A stretch of 64,000 nucleotides of DNA from Halospeciosus flavus (GTDB lineage Archaea > Halobacteriota > Halobacteria > Halobacteriales > Halobacteriaceae). The DNA lies in the NCBI RefSeq assembly GCF_029814175.1, contig NZ_CP122312.1, forward strand, positions 1,178,001 to 1,242,000, given 5' to 3'. Below, in pieces: positions 18,982 through 26,480 of this stretch. The notes beneath the pieces are model-generated. The model saw nothing but the letters and a program-made list of their open reading frames with translations, ran no database searches and was not told where the DNA came from. How positions within the stretch are numbered: the stretch's first letter is position 1; each line of letters starts with the position of its first letter. Position numbers and translations under genes: made by a program.

Positions 18982-19467
18982 TCACGATTCGATGGGGACG
19001 GTACGGTCCTGTGCGGAGACGTAGAGGCCAGGGGCCGACGCCTCGATGTGGAAATACACGGTTCGCCCGCCGAGCGCACTGTCGTTGTGCACGGCGAGAT
19101 CGACCTGGCGTGTCTCACCCTGTCCGAGGGTGAACGTGGCCTGGTCGCCCGTGGATGTCCCGTCGACGACCAGTTCACCGGTATCGGTCGAGTCCGATCG
19201 GAGGGTGACCGTGACGGTCACATCCTGGCCGAAGCGGTTCGTCAGATTGACCAGTGGCTCGGTCGTGTTCGTGTGGACGGCCGGTGCCGTATCGATACCG
19301 TAGACGCCAGATACGTCGTTGGCGACGCCGATATCGCTGGTCCGACCGACACTGCCGGTCGTGAACGCTGCCGTCCCGAGACTCCCGCCGACGACGAGCA
19401 TCACGGTAGCCACGATGGCGAGCGTGAGGAGCGTGTTCGAGCCGGTGCGGCGGCGTGAGCGAGTCAT
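18982..19467 (-). CDS. Secreted TasA/DUF1102-like protein (second subunit)
   Basis: 161 residues: a basic N-terminus MTRSRRRTGSN, a hydrophobic helix TLLTLAIVATVMLVVGGSLG, then TAAFTTGSVGRTSDIGVAND. This layout and the beta-strand-rich, Thr-rich rest (VTVTVTLRSDSTDTGELVVD, GGRTVYFHIEASAPGLYVSA) match archaeal DUF1102/TasA-like proteins processed by SipW-type peptidases. The start overlaps the end of the signal peptidase gene by 4 bases, showing translational coupling. Possibly a minor or tip subunit of the fibre built from the protein at 20494-21042. Confidence 0.75.
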   Translation of the reverse strand: MTRSRRRTGSNTLLTLAIVATVMLVVGGSLGTAAFTTGSVGRTSDIGVANDVSGVYGIDTAPAVHTNTTEPLVNLTNRFGQDVTVTVTLRSDSTDTGELVVDGTSTGDQATFTLGQGETRQVDLAVHNDSALGGRTVYFHIEASAPGLYVSAQDRTVPIES

Positions 19468-20474
19468 TCGAACCCCTCCGTCAGGATCGTCCAGAGACGC
19501 GACCGGGAGCGACGAATCGGCTCACGACCGTCGATGGCAACCCAGTACAGCACCCAGAGTGGCCCAAAGATGAGCCCCGAAGTCGCGCTCGCCGCGGCAA
19601 TCGGGTGCCAGTTGTGCAGCCACACCAACACGGAATGAGGCAAGACTGCAGGGTAGCGGTTGACGGTGATCTGTGCGGGAACCGGACCGATCGTACGGGC
19701 CGGATGAATCGTCCCCTCGATAGAGAGATTCGTCGCACTGCGAGTCATCGTCGTCACATCGATACCGTGACTGCCGACGACGCGCGTCGTCAACGGCATC
19801 TGTGGCAACTCGATTTGCGTCTCGACCGCTTCAGCTGTTCCGACGAGCACCGTTCGCGGACCGCTTGCACCGGCCGCGGATTCGACGGCGACCAGCGGGA
19901 TATCGTGACTCGATCCACCGTAGACGAGGAGGCCACCGACTGCGAGAAACCCGACCAGAAAGACTGGTCCGGCAACGTCGCGGACACGCGTCAGGTCACG
20001 AGTGGGTCGTGTCTGACCCTCACGAGCCCAGAGCAATGCGAGTACACCGCCTGCAAGCGCGAGCACGGCCGATAGATTCGCACGCGCCGTTGCGAGAACG
20101 AACCCCAGCTGCGGGATGAGGAGCGGCTCGCCGCCGACAGTGAGGACCTCACCACGAATCTCGCCACGAGTGACCGGTGGATACCCTGTTTCCTGGTCGA
20201 TTTGTGGGTTGTTGTCGCCCTTTGTGAGATAGCCGTCAGCAGTCTGCCCGACAATTCGGTGGGTGACGTAGGCGTCGCGTTCGTCGCTCCAGAACGTGAC
20301 GATGTCACCATTTTGGACCTCCCCCGCGGGGACGAGAATGTAGCCATCGTTCACGCCGATCGTCGGTTCCATACTGTCGGAGTATACGTATGAGAGTTGG
20401 ACAGGCGCTCCGGCGGATGCCGTAGTCAGCACCACGATCAGGAGAACGCCGAGGAATCCAACTCTTCTAAGCAT
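19464..20474 (-). CDS. SipW-like type I signal peptidase with C-terminal membrane extension
   Basis: 336 residues from MLRRVGFLGVLLIVVLTTAS. The catalytic Ser is at residue 34 (YVYSDSMEPTI), and the usual bacterial Lys is replaced by His72 in YVTHRIVG, with Asp residues in TKGDNNPQID. This is the Ser-His-Asp form of archaeal, ER and SipW peptidases. An extra 200 residues follow the peptidase domain, with helices ANLSAVLALAGGVLALLW, GPVFLVGFLAVGGLLVYG and ASATSGLIFGPLWVLYWVA. The gene sits between two TasA-like genes, so those are its likely substrates. Confidence 0.88.
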   Translation of the reverse strand: MLRRVGFLGVLLIVVLTTASAGAPVQLSYVYSDSMEPTIGVNDGYILVPAGEVQNGDIVTFWSDERDAYVTHRIVGQTADGYLTKGDNNPQIDQETGYPPVTRGEIRGEVLTVGGEPLLIPQLGFVLATARANLSAVLALAGGVLALLWAREGQTRPTRDLTRVRDVAGPVFLVGFLAVGGLLVYGGSSHDIPLVAVESAAGASGPRTVLVGTAEAVETQIELPQMPLTTRVVGSHGIDVTTMTRSATNLSIEGTIHPARTIGPVPAQITVNRYPAVLPHSVLVWLHNWHPIAAASATSGLIFGPLWVLYWVAIDGREPIRRSRSRLWTILTEGFE

Positions 20475-20493
20475 CGAAAAAGCGGAGGCGGTG

Positions 20494-21042
20494 TTAGGCC
20501 GAGATTTCCAGCGACCCGGATAGGTCGTCTGCACTCGAGAGACCAGTCGTGTCGACAACGATGACGACGTAGAGGGTGGTACCCGAGCCGATACCGGAGA
20601 GCGTGGTCGAGGTGTTCTCCTCACTCACAGTGCCGACCGACGCGCCAGTACCGTCGTAGATCTGGAACTCGATGTTGGTCGCAGTGACAGCAGTCCCACC
20701 AGCGCCCGTGTACGAGACAGTAAAGCTGTGTGACGTTATGTCCTGATTCGTAATCGTGAACGCAGAGCCGTTAACGGGGTCGGCAGTGTTACCGATTTCG
20801 AACGTCGCGTTCGCGTTAGCGCCAGTTGCGGAACCGCGTGCAAAGTCAATCGCAAGCTGACCGCTGTTGTTGTAGACAAGGTCACCAGAGGACCCATCTG
20901 CGAGGCCGATTAGACCGGCGTCGTCATTGACAACGTCAACAGAGGCAGTACGGCTAAGTGTAGCAGACGTGTACGCACTGGCCCCGATTGTTGCGGAGGC
21001 AACAACAACGACCATCAGAATGGTTGCAAGCTTTAGCTTCAT
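20494..21042 (-). CDS. Secreted TasA/DUF1102-like fibre subunit (major)
   Basis: 182 residues, first gene of the operon. The signal MKLKLATILMVVVVASATIG ASAYTS is followed by SATLSRTASVDVVNDDAGLI, the 'A..S.....SRT....V..D' pattern of DUF1102 proteins. The rest is a beta-rich, Gly/Ser/Thr-rich fold without Cys, rich in Asn (AIDFARGSATGANANATFEI). Family knowledge: TasA of Bacillus and AbpA-type bundling pili of archaea are homologous, and fibres form by donated strands after signal cleavage by SipW-like peptidases. The downstream peptidase fits this. The fibre role is inference. Confidence 0.75.
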   Translation of the reverse strand: MKLKLATILMVVVVASATIGASAYTSATLSRTASVDVVNDDAGLIGLADGSSGDLVYNNSGQLAIDFARGSATGANANATFEIGNTADPVNGSAFTITNQDITSHSFTVSYTGAGGTAVTATNIEFQIYDGTGASVGTVSEENTSTTLSGIGSGTTLYVVIVVDTTGLSSADDLSGSLEISA

Positions 21043-21872
21043 TACAACTAAACGAATGGGGACTACGTACCAGTCCTTGCTGCATACACTTGTTAGGGTG
21101 ACTCTTTCTGACCCTACATACGTAGGGAATGATTAGATAGTTGCTACGATAGTGGAGTAACATGGCTGATGACCTATAGGAATCTTCACAATCGGCCTCA
21201 ATCCCCGCAAGAGGCAGTCTATGAGAAATCCGTGCCCGAGTGTGAAGGACGTCGGAATGGGTTGGCGCGTACACGCGGCGATCCGAGTGTCGTCAGGAGA
21301 GCGGTCGTGTGCCCCTTCTGGCGTATTCCTGGATGGATACTGATGTAGAGTCTCGGCCAGTCGAACGGGTTCTCGACGCCGACAAGTATGAAACCACAAG
21401 ACTGCGGCCGTATGTGGAGAGCGACGCCGGTTCTCGTCTCCGCCCCGAGTTGTGTCCGGTCGCTCGGAGAGAACGGCTCAGACCGGAGATCGCTGGCGAT
21501 TTAGCCACTTTACTAATTATCAGGAATCTGGTCCGTAATTCCCTAGCCCCCGCTCAAGCCGTCACACTGAACCACATATCCACAGACATCGCTCTCTTGC
21601 GGGGAGTTCGGTCAATTGTGAGATTTGGTGCTGTCGAGAGACGGTGGGTGAGCGATCTGCCAACCACGCGCCCGACGCACGATTGGACGGCGACCGCAGC
21701 ACGATGTCCGTTTAACCTTTAGACGACGGATCTCATTTCGACGAGGAGTCACACTGATTCGACGACGATCGGATCAGTCGTGAAGCATCGATTCGACGAC
21801 TCATAGCGCCAGAGCAGTTGCTTCGACTTCATCAGCAAGTCGAGTACTCGCATCCATTGGTACAGGCACACG
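21043..21872. other. Long intergenic region upstream of the fibre operon
   Basis: About 830 bases with no gene I can support. The part next to 21042 is AT-rich and probably carries the operon promoter; I see a candidate TATA-like run around 21110-21140 (acatacgtaggg...gattagatag) but it is weak. A plus-strand open frame at 21309-21722 has atypical Arg-rich composition and no recognisable motif and is not called. The right part, ending at the TnpB element, may be old mobile-element sequence. Confidence 0.4.
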
Positions 21873-21960
21873 TCAGGAACCCACGACTAAAGTCGTGGGC
21901 TTGTCAGTGGACTCCCGGTCGACCCACTCTTCGTGGTCGGTGAAAACTCACCGTTCCCGT
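21873..21960 (-). ncRNA. Predicted right-end guide RNA (omega/reRNA) scaffold of the TnpB element
   Basis: TnpB guide RNAs arise from the 3' end of tnpB and the element's right end, with the guide read from the DNA just outside. Here the minus strand runs through the palindrome (21880-21899) and leaves the element near 21873; the first outside bases, gtgtgcctgtaccaatgg, would be the guide. No experimental evidence is available, and the 5' limit is a guess. A related right end at 26342-26440 would give a different guide, cacggtccgtagggc. Confidence 0.45.
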
Positions 21961-23149
21961 TCACGGTCCCTGACTTCAGCGCAACCTGACAGTTTGCGCG
22001 TCCAGCACCAGACTTGAGCCAGTGCTGGACAAGACGCCACCCAACGTTCCGGGCGGCATTATAGTCGCTGTGCAGTTCTTTCCCACACTTCAGACACTCG
22101 AACTCGTCACCATCACGGTTGTCCTCATGCGTGAACCCGCATTCCGAGTGACTGCACCGCTGACTCGTATATTGGGGCTTCACGTCATCGACGAGAATTC
22201 CGTAGTCCTCGGCCTTGTACGCGACAAACTCCTGCAGTTTCTTGAACGCCCACTGCTGAAACTTCGAGGCGTTCGAGATACGCTCACGGATCTGCTTCAA
22301 GTTCTCGACCGCAATCGCATCACAGTCGTGCCGTCGGGCTTCGAGAACGATCGCGAGTGCGACCCGATGCAAGTAGTCCTCACTCCAATTCCCGAAGCGA
22401 TCACCCATCGACTGGATCGTGAGGTGTGCGGACCGTGTCCCTGTCTGCTGTAGATTGCCGCGCTTGCGCTCGTACACGTCCCGCTTGTGGGTGAGGAAAT
22501 CCGCGTTGCCGAGGAACGCGCCCGTGCTGGTGACTGCCAGATAGCCGTCGACGTTGAAGTCGACGCCGAGAACCGTTCCGTTCTCGACTGTCGACGTGTC
22601 CGTCTCTGGCTCTTTCTGGAAGTTCACGTGCAGGTAGTACGTTCCCTCGCGCTTGTGCAGTGTCGCACTCGATTTCTCCCACGCAGGGTCTTCCCAGTAC
22701 GTCTCGAAGGGCGTGTCACTCGCGTCTTCGGGGAAGACGTATTCGGCAGTGACGCGACCGTCAGTGGTGGAGAGAGTGCAGTGGTCGTCGTTGAACGTGA
22801 TGGTTCGGCTATCGTAGACGACCACGGTGCCGCGGAACGTGGGCTTGCTAATCGCTTGGTCTTCCTCGAAGTAGAGTTCCGTGCAGGAATCGAGAGCCTC
22901 TGCTGCAAGTGATCGGGCGGCTTGGACGTGATTGGCGACGAGGTCGGTTTGCTCGCGGACCTCCTCGTACGTGGCGTCGTGGAGTTCTGACTTGCTGTCG
23001 ATGATGTTCGCTGGATTGTCGCTCCAACCGTAGTCAGCCACGTATTGTGCTGCCTCTCGGAACTGCTCGAACGTCTCATCGAGGAGTGCGTCCCCATCAT
23101 TGAGTACGTCGAGTTTCACCTCGCAGTTCCGATTCAGCATGTAGTTCAA
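21887..23149 (-). CDS. tnpB: TnpB RNA-guided endonuclease of an IS200/IS605-type element
   Basis: 420 residues. All expected RuvC residues are present: Asp197 in VLGVDFNVDGYLAV, Glu282 in DAIAVENLKQIRE, and Asp362 in HSDYNAARNVGWR. The zinc finger has Cys332, Cys337, Cys352 and Cys355 (QRCSHSECGFT, FECLKCGKE). TnpB proteins use a right-end RNA (omega/reRNA) to cut DNA at the empty site and so retain the element. Here the stop codon lies inside the right-end palindrome, so the guide RNA would overlap the gene's 3' end. The gene looks intact and probably active. Confidence 0.93.
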   Translation of the reverse strand: MNYMLNRNCEVKLDVLNDGDALLDETFEQFREAAQYVADYGWSDNPANIIDSKSELHDATYEEVREQTDLVANHVQAARSLAAEALDSCTELYFEEDQAISKPTFRGTVVVYDSRTITFNDDHCTLSTTDGRVTAEYVFPEDASDTPFETYWEDPAWEKSSATLHKREGTYYLHVNFQKEPETDTSTVENGTVLGVDFNVDGYLAVTSTGAFLGNADFLTHKRDVYERKRGNLQQTGTRSAHLTIQSMGDRFGNWSEDYLHRVALAIVLEARRHDCDAIAVENLKQIRERISNASKFQQWAFKKLQEFVAYKAEDYGILVDDVKPQYTSQRCSHSECGFTHEDNRDGDEFECLKCGKELHSDYNAARNVGWRLVQHWLKSGAGRANCQVALKSGTVNGNGEFSPTTKSGSTGSPLTSPRL

Positions 23150-23355
23150 ATGTAGACTCGTTATTATTTAATAGCAGTGATTCACGTTGGGGAGTCGGCC
23201 TGTCGGTATTCGTGGCTTGTGTCCTGACCGGTCGGCTTCCTCCCACGACTAACATCGTGGGTTTCCGCCTTGAACTTCTATGAGACGCGAGATGGGACCA
23301 TGCGCTAGAAGACCACCATACTCTTCGTCTGTCTGGTCCTCATGTCGAATAACCT

Positions 23356-23919
23356 GTGCCACAGACACAATCGAACAAAGTGCGAAACGTCGAGCGCGGA
23401 ATCCGGCTCGGTATTCTTGGAGCGTTTGTCCACGGTATTCGTCGACGGAATCCGGCAATCATCGTGAACGCCGTTCTCTCCTACGGAGCGTCATTTCTCC
23501 CAGGGGTCGTCGAGCGGATGGTCGGTATCCAATTCCGGCCGTGGCAGCGAATCTACGTGGAAATCGCGATGCTCACACACGCCGTCGGGATGTGTGGGCC
23601 CTACGACGAAGTCTGGTGGTGGGATCACCTCACGCATACGCATTCGGCGACGCTGCTCGGCGGTCTCGTTCATGTGATTGCTCGCCGTCGGAATCAGGCT
23701 CCGACCCCTCGCGTGCTCGCCGCCGTGATGGTCGTTAGTCTCGGTTGGGAGGTTCTCGAGTTCCTCATTCACGTTGTCGCCAGGCGACTCGGTTTCGAAC
23801 CGATTCTCGTCGTCTATGGTCCACGAGACACACTCCTCGATCTCGTCTTTGATCTCGTCGGCGCGCTCCTCGTCCTGCTCTTCGGAGACTGGTTCCTCGC
23901 AAATTTCGTCAAGAATTGA
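23356..23919 (+). CDS. Integral membrane protein, DUF2238/YjdF-like
   Basis: 187 residues from a GTG; a TAA lies just upstream in frame, so no longer start exists. Hydrophobic segments include NAVLSYGASFLPGVVERMVG, IYVEIAMLTHAVGMCGPYDE, LLGGLVHVIARR, LAAVMVVSLGWEVLEFLIHV and LLDLVFDLVGALLVLLFGDW. The His-rich stretch WWDHLTHTHSATLLGG recalls the motif of YjdF/DUF2238 proteins, where a conserved His/Asp cluster lies in the membrane. The function is unknown. The gene is squeezed between the TnpB element and an IS630-family element, which begins 10 bases after its stop. Confidence 0.72.
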   Translation: MPQTQSNKVRNVERGIRLGILGAFVHGIRRRNPAIIVNAVLSYGASFLPGVVERMVGIQFRPWQRIYVEIAMLTHAVGMCGPYDEVWWWDHLTHTHSATLLGGLVHVIARRRNQAPTPRVLAAVMVVSLGWEVLEFLIHVVARRLGFEPILVVYGPRDTLLDLVFDLVGALLVLLFGDWFLANFVKN

Positions 23920-23975
23920 CATTCACACTATAGTAGTCGTTAGAACTTTCCGCACGGATACTGTGATAGTACGTA

Positions 23976-24629
23976 ATGGACCACCTTGACGAGATCTCTG
24001 TCGAAGAACTCCAAGAGGCTCTTGACAACGTGGACGGGAAGAAGCCGACAAAACGGCTGTTAGCGGCGATTGCGTACAAAAACGGTGTCACGCAGACCGA
24101 GCTAGCTGAATGGCACGATACCGGTCGTCGAACGATCTACTGGCTCAAGCGACTCGACACCGACGAGTCGCTTGAGCACGCCGTTACTGATGATAAACGA
24201 ACTGGGAGAAAGCGGAAACTCTCAGAATCACAGCAACAAAAGTTCGAAGACGCAGTCCACGATCCTCCCGAGGAGGTTGGGATCGACGCGCCGGCGTGGA
24301 CGCCGGCGCTCGCCCAAGAATTTCTCGCGGACACCTTCGACGTTGAGTACTCAATCCCCAGCTGCCGGCGGCTGTTGAAAGAAGCGGGATTGAGCTATCA
24401 AAAACCACGCCGGACAGCCGCCGAAGCCGACGAAGACGAGCAAGAGGAGTTCCACGAAGAGCTCAAAAAAGCGGCGGGAAATGGACGCCACCGTAGTCTG
24501 TATCGATCAAACCAAGAAATCCGTGCAAGTTGAGCCGCGTGCCGCGTGGTTTCCGCGCGGCACGCGGCCCTCCGTTGAACTCTCTGGACAACGCGAGTGG
24601 ACGTGTTTGCTCGGTGCGATCACCGAAAA
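23976..24629 (+). pseudogene. 5' part of an IS630-family transposase (frameshifted and interrupted)
   Basis: The first 165 or so residues include the HTH region LLAAIAYKNGVTQTELAEWH and TGRRTIYWLKRLDTDESLEH. At about 24465, in a run of six A, the coding frame changes by one base: upstream ...QEEFHEELKK, downstream RREMDATVVCIDQTKKSVQV with the first catalytic Asp (CIDQTKK), continuing to CLLGAITEN at the nested element. One extra A explains the shift; a programmed frameshift is less likely because the gene is broken elsewhere too. Confidence 0.82.
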
Positions 24630-25786
24630 TAGTGGTTAGGGGAAGTTATGGAGGTGGCGTCTGATATGAGAGTATGCCTGGGGATCGCCGCAAAGAGATC
24701 GTCCGTCACCTCAGTGAGGACGATCTCGACCGGCTCCTTGCGGAGTCTACTGACGAGAAACTCACTGAGCGGCTGATCTTCATCAAACGTCTCTACAAGG
24801 GAGCGACGCTGGAGGACGCTGCCGACGATGTCGGCAGGTCCTCCGGGACAGGAACACGCTGGGCCCGCCGGTGGAACGAAGGTGGTCTCGGTCTCCTGAT
24901 GCCGAACTTCGGGGGCGGCAGGCCCCCGAAGCTCGGCGACGACCAACGCGAGCACCTCTTGGAACTACTTCGTGACGGCCAACCGTGGAAGAAACAGGAA
25001 ATACAGCACCTCATTAACGAAGAATTCGACGTAGAGTTTCACCCGGTCTATCTCAGTACCTTTCTCGAAAATCTCGGCCTTTCCTACGCAATCCCACGGA
25101 CTAAGCGCCCATCACGCCCGGAGAACGCCGAAGAGATTCTCGACGAACGCGTCGCTGACGCGTTCGACGAGGAGCCTGACGACACACCGCACAACAAACG
25201 CGACGGTGACGACGAGGAAGGATGGGTCGTTGACGAGGAAATCCGGACGGACGGTGGAACCGTCCTTGGATTTCTCGACGCATCCCATCCACAACCGTGG
25301 GACAACTCACAGCGACTCTACACCGTGGATGATCCGCACATCACCCGACCGCTGGTGAAGTTAGACGAACCAGCGGTCGGGTTCTATGCAGTCTCTGGTG
25401 AGAGTATCGTTCAGTTTCCGACCAATCAAGAGAAAGAACGGATTTGCGAGTGCCTCGAAGGGATCCGCGAGCAGAATCCGGGGCAGCGGATTCTGCTCGT
25501 CTTGGACAACTTCTCCTCACACGTGTGCGAGTACACGCGTAAGCGAGCCCACCAACTCGGCATCGATTTCGTGTTTCTCCCGGTTGGCTCTCCGGATCTC
25601 AACCCAATCGAGCAGGTCTGGAAGAGCCTCAAGTGGAAAGCATCACCGTTGATTGTGGAGAGCGCGGCAGAATACCGCGCTCTCCTCACTGAGCTCTTTG
25701 AGCAACTTACGACTCAGCTGAGTTTCGCAGCCTCGTGGATCGACGAGTATCTCGGCGGATACCTCCAGAAGTTACGCTAGATACTA
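24630..25786 (+). mobile_element. Complete IS630-family element nested in another IS630-family element
   Basis: The ends are TAGTGGTTAGGGGAAGTTAT at 24630 and, read inward from 25786, TAGTATCTAGCGTAACTTCT; TAGT, TAG and TT positions agree, an imperfect terminal inverted repeat. TA dinucleotides at both edges fit the family's TA target. It contains one intact transposase gene. It lies in the catalytic domain of the outer element's transposase, so it arrived later. Confidence 0.85.
24674..25780 (+). CDS. IS630-family transposase (intact, nested element)
   Basis: 368 residues. The N-terminal HTH region is LIFIKRLYKGATLEDAADDV followed by SGTGTRWARRWNEGGLGLLM, and a second HTH-like part reads KKQEIQHLINEEFDVEFHPV. 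The DDE triad is Asp in GFLDASHPQP, Asp in LLVLDNFSSHVCEY and Glu in DLNPIEQVWKSLKWK. A linker of about 40 acidic residues separates the HTH from the catalytic core. Full length and undamaged, so it is a possible source of transposition for related elements. Confidence 0.93.
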   Translation: MPGDRRKEIVRHLSEDDLDRLLAESTDEKLTERLIFIKRLYKGATLEDAADDVGRSSGTGTRWARRWNEGGLGLLMPNFGGGRPPKLGDDQREHLLELLRDGQPWKKQEIQHLINEEFDVEFHPVYLSTFLENLGLSYAIPRTKRPSRPENAEEILDERVADAFDEEPDDTPHNKRDGDDEEGWVVDEEIRTDGGTVLGFLDASHPQPWDNSQRLYTVDDPHITRPLVKLDEPAVGFYAVSGESIVQFPTNQEKERICECLEGIREQNPGQRILLVLDNFSSHVCEYTRKRAHQLGIDFVFLPVGSPDLNPIEQVWKSLKWKASPLIVESAAEYRALLTELFEQLTTQLSFAASWIDEYLGGYLQKLR

Positions 25787-26128
25787 AACGGTGATCGCTT
25801 CTTCTCCCAATTTACCGAGTACGTCACGGCCGAACACGCGAAACATTTCATTTTAGCGTTATACGAAGAATTTGAGAAAGACTTGCTCATCGTCCTCGAT
25901 GGAGCGTCGTATTTCCAGTCGGCCGTCACGGACCTCGCGGACCGTGACGGCCTTGATTTCGTGACGTTACCATCGTACTCACCGGAGCTAAACCCTGTCG
26001 AGGAGTGCTGGAGACAGCTCCAAGCATTTCTGAGCAACTGCTTCTTTGACTCACTTGACGAGCTTACAACCGCGATCGATACCGCTCTTGACCAACTCTC
26101 TATCCCAAAAGTGAGCAACCATTTCTAA
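25787..26128 (+). pseudogene. 3' part of the outer IS630-family transposase
   Basis: From the nested element's edge the frame reads NGDRFFSQFTEYVTAEHAKH then EKDLLIVLDGASYFQSAVTD (second catalytic Asp) and YSPELNPVEECWRQLQAFLS (catalytic Glu), ending SIPKVSNHF. It continues the 5' piece, but joining both at the TA target leaves a one-base frame difference at a run of A, so a further small lesion may exist at the junction. An ATG-like start at 25883 gives a 81-residue frame that is not a separate gene. Confidence 0.82.
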
Positions 26129-26141
26129 TCGGTACTATAGT

Positions 26142-26205
26142 TCAAGGAGAAAGCCCACGACTTCAGTCGTGGGTGGATATCAGCACACGACTGCTGTCGT
26201 GGAGT
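26142..26205. repeat. Orphan IS200/IS605-type palindromic ends
   Basis: Two palindromes follow the outer IS630 element closely: cccacgacttcagtcgtggg at 26154-26173 and cacgactgctgtcgtg at 26186-26201. The first is the same hairpin as the right end of the PATE at 6369-6388. No gene accompanies them, so they are leftover ends of deleted or minimal elements. Confidence 0.7.
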
Positions 26206-26341
26206 TCCTGGCGTTTGGGGTCGGTTCGACGCCGACGGAGGTAACTTTCGGTCCCAAGACGGTCTTGCGTTGTGGGTAGTGCGTCAGACCGAGGTGTGTG
26301 GTGTTGCCAGTCCGTTCGACTCCCGCCGCCCTACGGACCGT

Positions 26342-26440
26342 GTCAGGAACCCACGACTAAAGTCGTGGGCTTGTCAGTGGACTCCCGGTCGAACCACTAC
26401 TCGTGGTTGATGATTCAGCACGGCTCGTCGAATTGTCCCG
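26342..26440 (-). mobile_element. Right-end remnant of a TnpB element
   Basis: The sequence from gtcaggaacccacgactaaa onward repeats the right end of the TnpB element at 21873 almost exactly, including the palindrome (26350-26369) and the last tnpB codons (GSTGSPLTSPRL). The rest of tnpB is gone. The homology fades near 26440, and the glycosyltransferase gene begins at 26481. It is a deletion relic of a second copy. Confidence 0.85.
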
Positions 26441-26480
26441 GAGATAGGGATCGAACGGGTGCAGTGCAGGACACCCGAGA

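Larger units (their letters stand above)
21873..23284 (-). mobile_element. IS200/IS605-type element with tnpB only (IS1341-like)
   Basis: On the minus strand the left end at 23231-23284 carries the palindrome cccacgactaacatcgtggg (23242-23261, given on +). The right end carries cccacgactaaagtcgtggg at 21880-21899 and ends near ...ggttcctgac. There is no tnpA, so movement needs a Y1 transposase in trans. A second copy of the right end is at 26342-26440. The left end is nearly identical to that of the PATE at 5883, linking both elements to the same mobilising system. Outer bases are estimated from the shared sequence. Confidence 0.85.
23929..26139 (+). mobile_element. IS630-family element interrupted by a second IS630-family element
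   Basis: The left end ctatagtagtcgttagaa at 23928 and the right end, read inward from 26140, ctatagtaccgattagaa, form an imperfect terminal inverted repeat; IS630 elements insert at TA, which is present at both edges. The transposase is in two pieces (23976-24629 and 25787-26128) separated by an intact element of the same family. The outer element is dead. Confidence 0.82.

Noticed and set aside
21309..21722. 137-codon plus-strand open frame upstream of the fibre operon
   Set aside because: Arg-rich, no motif, no credible start signal, and composition unlike neighbouring proteins; probably a chance frame in GC-rich DNA.
24455..24475. Programmed frameshifting in the outer IS630 transposase
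   Set aside because: The shift is by +1 across a run of six A, not the usual -1 A-AAA-AAG pattern, and the gene is otherwise dead; a simple insertion of A is more economical.
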